This document shows positions 1 through 8,773 of a stretch of DNA of 64,000 nucleotides, piece after piece. The stretch's first letter is position 1; each line of letters opens with the position of its first letter. The translations under genes and the position numbers were made by a program. The stretch covers positions 3,973,501 through 4,037,500 of the forward strand of contig NZ_CP118108.1 of NCBI RefSeq assembly GCF_028747985.1, in the 5' to 3' direction. The notes below the pieces were generated by a model. The model saw only the letters and a list, made by a program, of their open reading frames with translations. It was not told the origin of the DNA and did not search any database. Source of the stretch: Paenibacillus urinalis. Its GTDB lineage: Bacteria > Bacillota > Bacilli > Paenibacillales > Paenibacillaceae.

Positions 1-2311
1 CCTTTCCTCCAAGGTTACCGTAGACATCTTCGGACAGCATCGGTGTAAATGGCGCCATCAGCTTAGACAACGTTAAGAGTACCTCTGTCAGTGTTCCATA
101 CGCTGCAAGCTTATCCTCAGTCAGACCGCTGCCCCAGAACCGATCACGGGAACGGCGGATATACCAGTTACTCAATTCGTCGACAAATACTTCAATCGCT
201 TTAGCCGCATTCAGGAAGTCATTCACCTGAAGTCCCTTGCTTACTTTTGCAATGAGGGAATTCAGACGTGACAGCACCCAGCGATCCAGCTTATTCTCAG
301 ATCCTTCGAATGGATGCTTCTCTGGATCATATCCATCGATGTCAGCATAGAGCGCAAGGAAGGCATGGGTATTAACAATCGTGTCAATTACTTTGGATTT
401 GGCTTCTCCGACGATGCCCTTGGAGAAACGCTTGCTGTTCCATGGAGCACTGTCTGCAAGGAGCGCCCAGCGGAATGCATCCGTACCATACTCCTCAATG
501 ATTTCCCAAGGATCAATTACATTTCCTTTGGATTTGGACATCTTCTGTCCGTTCTCATCCAAAATATGACCTGTTGCCATAACAGCCTTATAAGGTGCTT
601 TACCTGTGAACAAGGTAGAAACAGCCAGCAGGCTGTAGAACCAGCCGCGGGTCTGATCAATTCCTTCACAGATCATGTCCGCAGGATATTGCTGTTCGAA
701 CGTCTCTTTGTTCTCAAACGGATAATGATGCTGTGCGTACGGCATCGACCCGCTGTCAAACCACACATCGATCACTTCTGAGGTCCGTTCCATAACTCCA
801 TTCTCACAGTGTGTACAATGTACCTTCACTTCATCAACGTAAGGCTTATGGAGCTCAAGCTCCGGACTTACCTCAGAGGTCGCATGTTTGCGCAGCTCTT
901 CGTGGCTGTGAGGAGCGAACTGCCCTCCGCAATCCTGACATACCCACACGTTCAGCGGAGTACCCCAGTAACGGTTACGACTGATGTTCCAATCCACCAA
1001 ATCCTCAAGGAACTTACCAAAACGTCCTTCACGTACGTGTCCTGGATACCAGTCCACCGTATTGTTGTTGGCGATCAGTTGATCCTTCACTGCCGTCGTT
1101 TCAATAAACCAGCTGTCCATAGCATAGTACAGAAGAGGAGATTTACAGCGCCAGCAGAATGGATAGCTGTGCTCGATTTTTTCCTTGCTGTACAGCAGTC
1201 CCTGCTCGGACAGATGCTTCACAATATCCAGATCGCAATCCTTAACAAAACGTCCGGCGAAATCGGTAACTTCCTCGGTATACTTCCCTTCCGAATTCAC
1301 CACACTGACAAAGCTGATTCCATTCTCACGGCAAGTCTTGTAGTCATCCTCACCATGAGCGGGAGCCATATGAACAATTCCTGTGCCGCTGGCATCCGTA
1401 ACAAAGCTTGCTCCAACCACGATATTCGCTTTTTCGGCTGAAATATAGTTGAACGGAGGAGTATAAGTCAAGCCGACAAGCTCAGAGCCTTGCAAGGTAG
1501 ACAGCACCTCGTAGTCACCCTTCATCACTTTCTCGACGAGATTTTTTGCTACGATATAAATTCCGTCTTCCTGCTTAACACGTGCGTATTCCATCTCCGG
1601 GTTAACAGCAAGCGCAACATGAGACGGGAGTGTCCAAGGCGTCGTTGTCCAAGCCAGGATATACTCATCACGGTCATGAAGCTTGAATTTCGCTGTTGCA
1701 CTAAGGTCCTTCACATCCTCATAGCCTTGTGCCACTTCGTGAGAGCTGAGTGTCGTCTGGCAGCACGGGCAATAAGGACTTACCCGGTGGCCCCGATAGA
1801 GCAGACCTTTGTCATGAATCGTAGCCAGGATGTTCCATACACTCTCGATGTAGGTGTTATCCAGTGTTACATAAGGATGATCCAGATCTGTCCAGTATCC
1901 GATCGCTTCCGTCAGCTCACGCCATTTATGCTCATACTCGAATACGCTCGCTTTACATTTCTTAATGAATTCTTCAACACCATAATTCTCAATTTCTTGT
2001 TTTCCGCTGATTCCCAGCTGTTTCTCTACACCGAGCTCCACCGGAAGACCATGCGTATCCCAGCCTGCCTTGCGGACAACCCGGTATCCGTTCATCGTTT
2101 GGTAGCGGCCGACAAAGTCCTTAATTACACGGCCCAGCACGTGACCGATATGTGGTGCTCCATTCGCTGTAGGCGGTCCTTCATAGAAGACATAATTAGG
2201 TCTGCCTTCACGATTCTCGATTGATTTCTTAAATGTATCTTCCGTCTGCCATTTTCCCAGGATTCGCTGCTCACGTGCGCGAGCCTTCTCCTTGACGTCA
2301 ACTCGTTTCAT
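1..2311 (-). CDS. ileS: Isoleucyl-tRNA synthetase, type 2 (partial, C-terminus outside window)
   Basis: Charges tRNA-Ile with isoleucine in the cytoplasm. I translated the open minus-strand frame from the ATG at 2311; about 770 codons are inside the window and the C-terminal part is cut off. The class I HIGH motif is seen as GAPHIGHV (residues 51-58), and KMSKSKG lies near residue 590. The context around HIGH (YEGPPTANG, then [10 protein letters not shown]) matches the eukaryote-like type 2 IleRS rather than the E. coli and B. subtilis form. Type 2 enzymes are known to be naturally tolerant of mupirocin. It follows divIVA, as in B. subtilis, but has its own T-box leader. Identity is certain; the type assignment rests on motif reading. 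Confidence 0.97.
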   Translation of the reverse strand, partial: MKRVDVKEKARAREQRILGKWQTEDTFKKSIENREGRPNYVFYEGPPTANGAPHIGHVLGRVIKDFVGRYQTMNGYRVVRKAGWDTHGLPVELGVEKQLGISGKQEIENYGVEEFIKKCKASVFEYEHKWRELTEAIGYWTDLDHPYVTLDNTYIESVWNILATIHDKGLLYRGHRVSPYCPCCQTTLSSHEVAQGYEDVKDLSATAKFKLHDRDEYILAWTTTPWTLPSHVALAVNPEMEYARVKQEDGIYIVAKNLVEKVMKGDYEVLSTLQGSELVGLTYTPPFNYISAEKANIVVGASFVTDASGTGIVHMAPAHGEDDYKTCRENGISFVSVVNSEGKYTEEVTDFAGRFVKDCDLDIVKHLSEQGLLYSKEKIEHSYPFCWRCKSPLLYYAMDSWFIETTAVKDQLIANNNTVDWYPGHVREGRFGKFLEDLVDWNISRNRYWGTPLNVWVCQDCGGQFAPHSHEELRKHATSEVSPELELHKPYVDEVKVHCTHCENGVMERTSEVIDVWFDSGSMPYAQHHYPFENKETFEQQYPADMICEGIDQTRGWFYSLLAVSTLFTGKAPYKAVMATGHILDENGQKMSKSKGNVIDPWEIIEEYGTDAFRWALLADSAPWNSKRFSKGIVGEAKSKVIDTIVNTHAFLALYADIDGYDPEKHPFEGSENKLDRWVLSRLNSLIAKVSKGLQVNDFLNAAKAIEVFVDELSNWYIRRSRDRFWGSGLTEDKLAAYGTLTEVLLTLSKLMAPFTPMLSEDVYGNLGGK

Positions 2312-2360
2312 CCATCTCTTCCTTTCATCAGTTACCTATGGTGTAATACTACTCCAAGAA

Positions 2361-2645
2361 AAATAAAAAAGCCCCGCCCCAAAAAGGGACGAGACTGTTC
2401 TCGCGTTACCACCCTAGTTCCGTCATCTGTCTGCATGTGACAAATAAACGGCGCTCTAATCCTTATGCGACTGCCATAAGGAGCCGATGTAACGTTCGGC
2501 ATACGGTTCGGCTTAATCGCAGCTGCTGCAGCATGCTTTCGGCTTCACTTCTCCGGGATGATATTCAGCCATGGTCCGCTTCATTGGCTCGCACCTACCG
2601 CCAACTCTCTGTAAACGAATAACTCATGAGCTTACTGGTTCCCAT
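2361..2645 (-). promoter_or_regulatory. T-box leader of ileS with isoleucine specifier and terminator
   Basis: On the minus strand the conserved T-box AGGGTGGTAACGCG lies at 2402-2415. It is followed by a terminator hairpin (arms 2386-2395 and 2371-2380) with a T-rich tail at about 2361-2370. Upstream is a typical stem I region with GTGCGAGCC and a GAATATC specifier loop near 2557-2566 that carries an ATC isoleucine codon. Uncharged tRNA-Ile should pair there and at the T-box bulge to favour the antiterminator and allow ileS transcription. A TATAAT at 2658-2663 may be the -10 box, but I see no good -35. Confidence 0.92.
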
Positions 2646-2736
2646 CATCAAACCTTTATTATAATTTACATATAACAATATTTATAGCCTCTTTACAGCA
2701 AAAAGTCAACCTGACAGATGACCTGTGTATTTGGTA

Positions 2737-3246
2737 TTAGTAAATTTCCTTCATTTCGCGCTCACGCTCACGAACTTCCTGCTCCCGGTTCTCCAGAGCT
2801 TCCCAGCCATCCACACTCAACAGCTCCAGCTGAGCCTCAACAAGTGTGCGGAAACGAGCACGGTAAATGGAAGCCTGCTTCTTGAGCTCCTCAACTTCAA
2901 GCGAAATTTTGCGTGACTTAGATAAAGCTTCGTTCACGATCCGGTCTGCATTCTTCTCTGCTTCCTTCACAATGAGCTGAGCTTCCTTCTTCGAATTATT
3001 CTTCACTTCATCAGCAGCTTCCTGCGCAACAATAATAGTCTTGCTGAGCGTTTCCTCAATATTAGCAAAATGATCCAGCTTCTCCTGCACGGACAGCAAC
3101 TGTGTGCTTAGCTCCTTGTTCTCACGGATAACAGCCTCGTAGTCTTTGATTACTTGATCCAAAAACTCATTGACCTCATCCTCATCATAACCACGAATAC
3201 GGCGGGCAAACTCCTTATTATGTATGTCCAGCGGCGTTAGTGGCAT
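2737..3246 (-). CDS. divIVA: Cell division and polarity protein DivIVA
   Basis: Coiled-coil scaffold that binds curved membrane at the septum and poles and recruits division-site and sporulation proteins. The start MPLTPLDI and the segment YDEDEVNEFLDQV are typical of the N-terminal lipid-binding domain, followed by long heptad-rich segments; 169 residues is usual. I chose the ATG at 3246 because AGGAGGT lies 7 bases upstream. A GTG three codons earlier overlaps that ribosome binding site and is unlikely to be used. It sits between ylmH and ileS as in B. subtilis. A sigma-H-like promoter is visible upstream. Confidence 0.96.
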   Translation of the reverse strand: MPLTPLDIHNKEFARRIRGYDEDEVNEFLDQVIKDYEAVIRENKELSTQLLSVQEKLDHFANIEETLSKTIIVAQEAADEVKNNSKKEAQLIVKEAEKNADRIVNEALSKSRKISLEVEELKKQASIYRARFRTLVEAQLELLSVDGWEALENREQEVREREREMKEIY

Positions 3247-3347
3247 GCTGTCCACCTCCTATAGTATTAACCTCTTGATTAGAGAGGCATTGAACTTCAT
3301 TTTATTTATCGGTCCAGCACATCATTTCATAAACTCTGACCTAAAGA

Positions 3348-3374
3348 TTTCGACAAGAAAACAAGAATTCCTGC
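3348..3374 (-). promoter_or_regulatory. Candidate sigma-H promoter / 0A-like box before divIVA
   Basis: On the minus strand GCAGGAATT (3366-3374) fits the sigma-H -35 pattern RnAGGAwWW. After 11 bases comes GTCGAAA (3348-3354), one mismatch from RnnGAAT. The same place reads CTTGTCGAAA, close to a Spo0A box (TTGTCGAA). It would give divIVA a start-of-sporulation promoter about 90 bases upstream of its start codon. Pattern match only. Confidence 0.4.
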
Positions 3375-3382
3375 AAATATAT

Positions 3383-4165
3383 TTACACAAATTTACCCAC
3401 TTTCACACGGAACCGACCTTTCTTGGTCATTCCATCGGTTTCCATCACTTTAAAGCGCCCCAAGCCTTGGACAGATACGACGTCCCCTGCCTGCAGCATT
3501 TTGGATGGATCTTCTGCCACCTTCCAGTTCACTTTGCAGCGTCCTGCCTTAATCGGTGTAAGAATCTTGCTCCGGCTCAGTCTATACACATCGCTTGCTA
3601 TCCCGTCCAAACGCAAAGAAGCCACCGTCAGATCCATCATCTGGAGAGCAACATCACTCGTCCGAAGCTGATCTATCGGCAGTATGTCCGTAAATACATT
3701 CATCCGATGCACCTGGTGCAGGTGAAGCGAGAAATAGTCTGCAATCTCCCTGGCAACAACGGTGTGGCATCCGTCATCCAGGACGTGAATGTCACCGAGC
3801 TTTCCACGTTTGAGCCCAAGGCTCAGCAGCGCCCCCATATAATCCCCGTGATCGAGCTGCAGAAATTTTTGATCCGCCGAAGTAATGCTTAGAACGACAA
3901 GTCCCATATCCTCACCATCTAGATAAGCATAGTCAGGAGCAATCAGTGCTCTTTGACGCTCCGCATTAGCAGAGCCGCCTTCCATACGCACTTGTACATC
4001 TCCTCTGCGATTCGCCAGCGTATCCAAAATATAGGCCTGGCGCGGGTCTAGAAAGTCCGTCAGCTTCATCTCATGATACTGTCCGGCACGTTCCACCCAC
4101 TCCCAGGCCTTGTCTACAAAATCCCGTTCATCGGGGTGAAAATGTTCATAAATGTCTGTACGCAT
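3383..4165 (-). CDS. ylmH: S4-domain RNA-binding protein YlmH
   Basis: YlmH of B. subtilis is a ribosome-associated S4-domain protein implicated in ribosome quality control, tied to C-terminal tailing of stalled nascent chains. The S4 fold is seen in the last third (LRLDGIASDVYRLSR then VQGLGRFKV). The N-terminal two thirds match the YlmH family. I take the ATG at 4165 (MRTDIYEHF), which has AGGGTG 8 bases upstream and gives 260 residues, near the family length; an ATG eight codons earlier has no ribosome binding site. It is part of the sepF-yggT-ylmH-divIVA order. Confidence 0.92.
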   Translation of the reverse strand: MRTDIYEHFHPDERDFVDKAWEWVERAGQYHEMKLTDFLDPRQAYILDTLANRRGDVQVRMEGGSANAERQRALIAPDYAYLDGEDMGLVVLSITSADQKFLQLDHGDYMGALLSLGLKRGKLGDIHVLDDGCHTVVAREIADYFSLHLHQVHRMNVFTDILPIDQLRTSDVALQMMDLTVASLRLDGIASDVYRLSRSKILTPIKAGRCKVNWKVAEDPSKMLQAGDVVSVQGLGRFKVMETDGMTKKGRFRVKVGKFV

Positions 4166-4200
4166 TTCATAATCACCCTGTCTATTCATTTAAAACTGAT

Positions 4201-4470
4201 CTAAGCAAATATTCCTTGTAATATAGCTAACAGTCCTGTTGCAGCATATCTCAGCGCAATGATGGCTATGATCGGCGAAATGTCGAGCATCCCGAAAATA
4301 GGCGGTATGAATCTACGGAAAGGAGCTAGATACGGCTCTACAAGCTTGCCTAATATTTCTCCGAACTTAGACTCTCTCGCGTTAGGCAGCCAAGACATTA
4401 GGATGTAAATAATGATCATCCAATAATAAATGTTAACTAAGCTGTTAACAAATTGAAATACGAATTCCAA
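4201..4470 (-). CDS. ylmG: YggT family membrane protein (YlmG)
   Basis: Small integral membrane protein of 89 residues with two hydrophobic segments (about 5-25 and 60-85) and the family features SWLPNARES and VEPYLAPFRRFIPP between them. YlmG/YggT proteins are linked to division and membrane organisation by their position next to sepF, but the biochemical role is unknown. It lies 7 bases after sepF and is probably co-transcribed with it. Confidence 0.9.
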   Translation of the reverse strand: MEFVFQFVNSLVNIYYWMIIIYILMSWLPNARESKFGEILGKLVEPYLAPFRRFIPPIFGMLDISPIIAIIALRYAATGLLAILQGIFA

Positions 4471-4477
4471 AAACCTG

Positions 4478-4945
4478 TCACCTCATTCTGTTGTAATCTA
4501 CTTCGCTGTCGTGATCTGTAAGTATTTCCGCGATGGTTCCTTGTATTTCAACGGTGTCGGGTGTACAGAGAAAAATGTTTCCGCCGATTTTGGAAATGCC
4601 TCCGCCAAGCGCATAAACGGTTCCGCTTAGAAAATCAATAATGCGAAGAGCCTGATCCTTACGCACACGCTGCAAATTGACAACAACGGTCCGATGGGAT
4701 TTGATATGATCGGCGATCTCCTGTGCTTCATCGTAACTACGCGGCTCGTACAGAACGACCTTTACATTTTTTTGGGAATGAATGCTTACGACATTATTGC
4801 CCTTCTGGTTTCTACGTTTATCAAAGCTCGGCGTTTCAACTTCTTGATCAGGTTCCTCTACACGCGTATTGACCTGCTCACGCTCTACAACCTCTTCTTC
4901 TTCCTGAAGACCGAAAAAATTCATAAATTTATTCACTACACTCAT
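4478..4945 (-). CDS. sepF: Cell division protein SepF
   Basis: SepF binds the FtsZ C-terminus and the membrane, bundles FtsZ filaments and supports septum formation. The N-terminus MSVVNKFMNFFGLQ is the expected membrane-binding amphipathic helix. An acidic, charged linker follows, then the SepF core (VVNLQRVRKDQALRIIDFLSG and ALGGGISKIG). At 155 residues it has normal length. It is placed between yggS and ylmG as in B. subtilis. Confidence 0.96.
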   Translation of the reverse strand: MSVVNKFMNFFGLQEEEEVVEREQVNTRVEEPDQEVETPSFDKRRNQKGNNVVSIHSQKNVKVVLYEPRSYDEAQEIADHIKSHRTVVVNLQRVRKDQALRIIDFLSGTVYALGGGISKIGGNIFLCTPDTVEIQGTIAEILTDHDSEVDYNRMR

Positions 4946-4950
4946 CTCCT

Positions 4951-5640
4951 TTAGCCCTCCTCTTTACCTACGAGAACACTTCCCAGTCTCACCCACGTTG
5001 CACCTTCCTGAATCGCTATCTCAAAATCATTGGACATTCCCATCGACAAATCGGTCAACGGTTCATGGGTCAAGGCTTGTCTATTCAAGTCGTCTCTAAG
5101 TTCACGAAGTCCACGAAATACGGGACGTGTCCGTTCCGATTCTTCTTCGAAGGGGGCCATTGTCATAAGTCCGGCGACTTGAATATGATTAAATTCACGT
5201 ATTTCTCTGAGCAGTGGGACGGCTTGCTCCGGCTGAAGACCATATTTCGACTCCTCACCTGAGATATTCACCTGCAGCATACACTGTACTTTAATATCCA
5301 GCTGCGCTGCCTTCTTCTCGATCTCACGAGCGAGAGACAATCGGTCTAATGAATGGATATATGGGAATTTGCCAATTACATCCTTCACTTTATTTGTCTG
5401 AAGATGTCCGATAAAATGCCATATCCCCCGATGGCCGAGCGTATTCCATTTCTCCTCGGCATTTTGCCATCGGTTCTCGCCAATATGTACCAGTCCGCTG
5501 CCAAGCACTTTCTCTGTCATCTCGGCAGATACATACTTAGTTACCGCGATTACATTCACACTTTCTCTATTACGTCCGCTTGCCTCACAAGCAGCTTGGA
5601 TGCGTTCATCCACATGCTGTATTCTCTCCTCCAGTGACAA
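4951..5640 (-). CDS. yggS: Pyridoxal phosphate homeostasis protein (YggS/YlmE family)
   Basis: Single-domain fold type III PLP-binding protein without known catalysis that buffers pyridoxal phosphate and affects amino acid pools. Seen here: VNVIAVTKYVS with the PLP lysine, HFIGHLQTNK, SLDRLSLA, GLMTMAP and SMGMSNDFEIAI, in family order. 229 residues is typical. The start is a TTG at 5640 with GAGGTGA upstream. It sits between pgeF and sepF and ends 6 bases before sepF, so it is probably co-transcribed. Confidence 0.94.
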   Translation of the reverse strand: MSLEERIQHVDERIQAACEASGRNRESVNVIAVTKYVSAEMTEKVLGSGLVHIGENRWQNAEEKWNTLGHRGIWHFIGHLQTNKVKDVIGKFPYIHSLDRLSLAREIEKKAAQLDIKVQCMLQVNISGEESKYGLQPEQAVPLLREIREFNHIQVAGLMTMAPFEEESERTRPVFRGLRELRDDLNRQALTHEPLTDLSMGMSNDFEIAIQEGATWVRLGSVLVGKEEG

Positions 5641-5646
5641 GGAGGG

Positions 5647-6516
5647 TCACCTCTCTTCCAATCCAATCCAGCTTGCCATTCTGCCTGTAATGCCGCCTTC
5701 CTTACGATAACTGAAGAATAGCTCAGGGTGGCAGCTTGTACACCATGATGTACATTCGATATGATCCGGCAATATTCCTGCTTTCATCATAATGTGTCGA
5801 TTGACTTCTTTCAAGTCAAGCATGCTTTTTCCTTCAGGTGCAGGCTGATGTGCCTTCCTGTATGCAGAATCCTCATATTCATCTTTACCCTGTTCAAGTT
5901 CGTACAAAACCTTCACCCGGTCCATGACATAATCATCAACCTCATAGCAGCAGCTTCCGATCGACGGGCCAATGGCCGTCCGAATATCTGCTCGCTTACT
6001 TCCATAATGCTCTTCCATCCGTTCAATCATACGTTCTGCAATCTTCTGAACCGTCCCCTTCCATCCAGCATGGGCGAGACCGACCACTTCGTTGACCGGA
6101 TCATAGAAATAGAGCGGAACACAATCCGCATAAAATGAAGTCAGCAGCACACCCCGGACGTTCGTCAGTAATCCGTCCGTATCCTGAATCGCCGACTCCC
6201 GATTCAAGAAGCCCCTGCCTCGATCTGCTTCGGTTACGATGGCAATTTCACTCTTATGTACTTGCTCACCGCATGTCCACGCCTCTGCCGGTATTCCAAT
6301 CTCTTCAGCGATGCGCCTGCGGTTCTCAATGACATCCTCAGGGTTGTCTCCTACATGATAAGCACAGTTGAGACTGCTGTATGGTTCAGTACCGACACCT
6401 CCGGCACGGCTTGTATATCCCGTAATAAGCCCGTTACTTCTTGAATAGGAATTCCAGGGCTCTATTGCAAACAGCTTCGGTCCACTGTCCTTATTATTCA
6501 ACACAAAAGGTTCCAT
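5647..6516 (-). CDS. pgeF: Peptidoglycan editing factor PgeF / multicopper polyphenol oxidase family (YlmD)
   Basis: Members are purine-nucleoside-active or laccase-like metalloenzymes; E. coli PgeF removes L-Ser-containing wall precursors. The metal-binding residues lie in EQVHKSE, YADCVPLYF and GLAHAGWKGTV, which are the family signature. 289 residues is slightly long because of the N-terminus. The start ATG at 6516 has GAGGTGA upstream. It ends 6 bases before yggS. The real substrate in this organism cannot be told from sequence. Confidence 0.92.
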   Translation of the reverse strand: MEPFVLNNKDSGPKLFAIEPWNSYSRSNGLITGYTSRAGGVGTEPYSSLNCAYHVGDNPEDVIENRRRIAEEIGIPAEAWTCGEQVHKSEIAIVTEADRGRGFLNRESAIQDTDGLLTNVRGVLLTSFYADCVPLYFYDPVNEVVGLAHAGWKGTVQKIAERMIERMEEHYGSKRADIRTAIGPSIGSCCYEVDDYVMDRVKVLYELEQGKDEYEDSAYRKAHQPAPEGKSMLDLKEVNRHIMMKAGILPDHIECTSWCTSCHPELFFSYRKEGGITGRMASWIGLEER

Positions 6517-6611
6517 GCTTGTATATCACCTCGTTCTTCTTTAGGAACATCTATATACCAGTGTACCAAAAAATCATCCCTCATGTCTCTTTAGGGAAGA
6601 CTAGACTCCTT

Positions 6612-6947
6612 CTAGAATCCCTTTCGTTCCCCTTCGCGCCGCTCTGTACGTTCATTATAGGCATCCTCAGGCTTCGCTTCCTTCACTTCATCCATCTTCA
6701 CAAGCACGACGTCCGAACCGATCTTAACAATATTTCGCCAAGGAATAATCAGATCTGCCCCTCCACCGAACAGCCCCATGAATCGGCTATAGCTGGGTAC
6801 AACGATGGACTCAATGCGTCCCTGCCGCAGGTCCAGCTCCAGATCACTAATTTGGCCCAGTCTTTTTCCATCCACAATATTAATGACATCCTTGGTTTGA
6901 AAATCCGAAATTTTCATCGCTCTCACCGTCAGATCTCCTGAGCTCAT
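6612..6947 (-). CDS. ylmC: YlmC/YmxH family PRC-barrel sporulation protein
   Basis: Small PRC-barrel protein; the core MKISDFQTKDVINI, GKRLGQISDLELDL and PWRNIVKIG fits the YlmC/YmxH family found only in spore formers. Function is unknown. Two starts are possible: ATG at 6947 (GAGGAT nearby) or an ATG ten codons later (MKISDF), which gives the more usual N-terminus. It lies between sigG and pgeF, as in B. subtilis apart from the absence of ylmA. Confidence 0.88.
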   Translation of the reverse strand: MSSGDLTVRAMKISDFQTKDVINIVDGKRLGQISDLELDLRQGRIESIVVPSYSRFMGLFGGGADLIIPWRNIVKIGSDVVLVKMDEVKEAKPEDAYNERTERREGERKGF

Positions 6948-7050
6948 CTTATCCTCACATCCCGCTCTTATAAATTGAATCCTTATATCAATATATGTTT
7001 GGAACGCCCAAAATGTCCTTTTTTTTATTCAGGCTTGGTCGGCTTGGGGC

Positions 7051-7097
7051 AATAATAAAACCTCCAGCTCCGCGCTGCATACGCGAAAGTGGAGGTT
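7051..7097 (-). terminator. Terminator after sigG
   Basis: Arms AACCTCCA (7090-7097) and TGGAGGTT (7059-7066) with inner CGCG pairing, followed on the minus strand by TTATTATT. It ends the spoIIGA-sigE-sigG transcripts and separates them from ylmC. Confidence 0.7.
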
Positions 7098-7153
7098 AGT
7101 TTGAAGAATAATGCAATACGATTCTTTTTTAAATCAAGCTCTTATTGTTGCGA

Positions 7154-7936
7154 TTAGGTTTTAACATGCTTTTGCATTTGCTGAATGGCTGATTTCTCAA
7201 GTCTCGATACCTGCGCCTGGGAAATACCGATCTCATCAGCCACTTCCATCTGGGTCTTTCCTTCAAAAAAGCGCATGGATAGAATCATTTTTTCTCGCTG
7301 CCCAAGCCGCTGCATTGCTTCTCTAAGTGCGATCTCCTCAATCCACGACACATCCTTGTTCTTATCATCACTGATCTGGTCCATCACGTAGATCGGGTCA
7401 CCGCCGTCATGATATATCGGCTCAAACAAGGACACGGGGTCCTGAATCGCGTCAAGCGCGAATACAACATCCTCTTTAGGCACATTAAGCACTTCGGAAA
7501 TCTCAAAGATGGTCGGCTCGCGAGAGTTCATATTGGTCAGCGCATCCCTGACCTGCAATGCTTTATATGCAATATCCCGGAGGGATCTGGAAACTCGAAT
7601 CGGGTTGTTATCCCGCAGGTATCTTCGAATTTCACCGATAATCATCGGTACTGCATAGGTGGAGAACTTCACATTCTGAGACAAATCAAAGTTATCAATG
7701 GCTTTCATGAGGCCAATACAGCCAACCTGGAACAAATCGTCAACGAATTCTCCCCGGTTATTGAAACGTTGAATGACGCTGAGCACGAGGCGCAGGTTCC
7801 CATTCACTAATTTCTCTCTAGCTGAGCGCTCATTATTTTGCTGAAGATTCGTAAATAACTCACGCATTTCTACGTTGGTTAGGACCGGCAGTTTCGACGT
7901 ATCCACGCCACAAATCTCGACTTTATTACGGGTCAT
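7154..7936 (-). CDS. sigG: RNA polymerase sporulation sigma factor SigG
   Basis: Late forespore sigma factor. 260 residues. Region 2 is seen as DDLFQVGCIGLMKAIDNFD, the -10 recognition part as FSTYAVPMIIGEIRR, and the region 4 helix-turn-helix as GISQAQVSRLEKSA. The N-terminus KVEICGVDTSKLPVL is typical of SigG rather than SigF. It lies about 100 bases after sigE. The ATG at 7936 is preceded by GGGAGG, which is inside a hairpin (separate entry), so its translation is likely restrained on long transcripts. Confidence 0.98.
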   Translation of the reverse strand: MTRNKVEICGVDTSKLPVLTNVEMRELFTNLQQNNERSAREKLVNGNLRLVLSVIQRFNNRGEFVDDLFQVGCIGLMKAIDNFDLSQNVKFSTYAVPMIIGEIRRYLRDNNPIRVSRSLRDIAYKALQVRDALTNMNSREPTIFEISEVLNVPKEDVVFALDAIQDPVSLFEPIYHDGGDPIYVMDQISDDKNKDVSWIEEIALREAMQRLGQREKMILSMRFFEGKTQMEVADEIGISQAQVSRLEKSAIQQMQKHVKT

Positions 7937-7945
7937 CGTGATTTA

Positions 7946-7988
7946 CCTCCCAAGGAGAAACATTAATGTACATTATCTCCGGGAGAGG
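7946..7988 (-). promoter_or_regulatory. Hairpin sequestering the sigG ribosome binding site; possible sigma-F promoter
   Basis: Arms 7977-7988 and 7946-7957 pair over 12 positions with two mismatches and a 19-base loop. The downstream arm holds the GGGAGG ribosome binding site of sigG. The sequence GGAGATAATG (7971-7980) fits a sigma-F -10 and GAATA (7995-7999) a -35, but the spacer is only 14 bases. A transcript begun from that promoter would lack the upstream arm, whereas read-through from sigE would carry the full hairpin. A comparable masking structure is described for B. subtilis sigG. Confidence 0.6.
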
Positions 7989-8038
7989 TATTTTTATTCC
8001 AATTAGAGCCGCTTACCAGTTATACCCAAGACTTGATT

Positions 8039-8761
8039 TTACACCATTTTGTTGAACTCCTTGCGCAGTCGCTTGATGATACGCTTCTCTAGTCTGGAGA
8101 TGTAAGACTGGGAGATACCCAGCATGTCCGCGACATCTTTTTGCGTCTTCTCTTCCCCATCCTGAAGACCGAAACGAAGCTCCATGATCATCCGTTCCCG
8201 ATCCGTCAGCTTGTCTAATGCTTTGTGCAGCAGCTTGCGATCGACCTGTTCTTCAATGTTGCGATAGATCGTATCATTCTCCGTACCAAGCACGTCGGAC
8301 AAGAGCAGCTCATTGCCATCCCAATCAATGTTCAGCGGCTCATCAAAAGAAACCTCGGTTCGTATTTTGCTGTTGCGGCGAAGATACATCAGGATTTCAT
8401 TCTCGATACAACGGGACGCATAGGTAGCCAGCTTGATTTTTTTCTCCGGATCAAACGTGTTCACGGCTTTAATTAAACCGATGGCGCCAATGGAGATCAG
8501 ATCTTCGATGTTAATGCCCGTGTTCTCGAATTTGCGGGCAATATAGACGACAAGCCGAATGTTGCGCTCGATTAGCATCGCCCGGATGGCTGGGTCACCT
8601 GTCTTTAGCTTTTGCAGCAAATAGTCTTCTTCTTCCCGGGTAAGCGGCGGCGGGAGTGCTTCACTCCCCCCAATATAATAAATCTCCTCACTCTTCAGCC
8701 CGAACAAAAACAGGAACCGGTAATACTGCAGCTGTGCGGCGAGCTTCCATTTCACAAGCAT
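8039..8761 (-). CDS. sigE: RNA polymerase sporulation sigma factor SigE (pro-sigma-E)
   Basis: Early mother-cell sigma factor made as an inactive membrane-bound precursor. The first 27 or so residues form the amphipathic pro-sequence, ending near [16 protein letters not shown], where SpoIIGA cleaves in B. subtilis. Then come region 2 ([21 protein letters not shown]) and region 4 ([14 protein letters not shown]). 240 residues is normal. It follows spoIIGA by 12 bases, as in the spoIIG operon. Confidence 0.98.
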   Translation of the reverse strand: MLVKWKLAAQLQYYRFLFLFGLKSEEIYYIGGSEALPPPLTREEEDYLLQKLKTGDPAIRAMLIERNIRLVVYIARKFENTGINIEDLISIGAIGLIKAVNTFDPEKKIKLATYASRCIENEILMYLRRNSKIRTEVSFDEPLNIDWDGNELLLSDVLGTENDTIYRNIEEQVDRKLLHKALDKLTDRERMIMELRFGLQDGEEKTQKDVADMLGISQSYISRLEKRIIKRLRKEFNKMV

Positions 8762-8773
8762 GTATACTTCCTC

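Noticed and set aside
314..2224. Several long plus-strand reading frames (up to 244 codons).
   Set aside because: They are antisense to ileS, show no family features and have no ribosome binding sites; ileS reads through the whole stretch on the minus strand.
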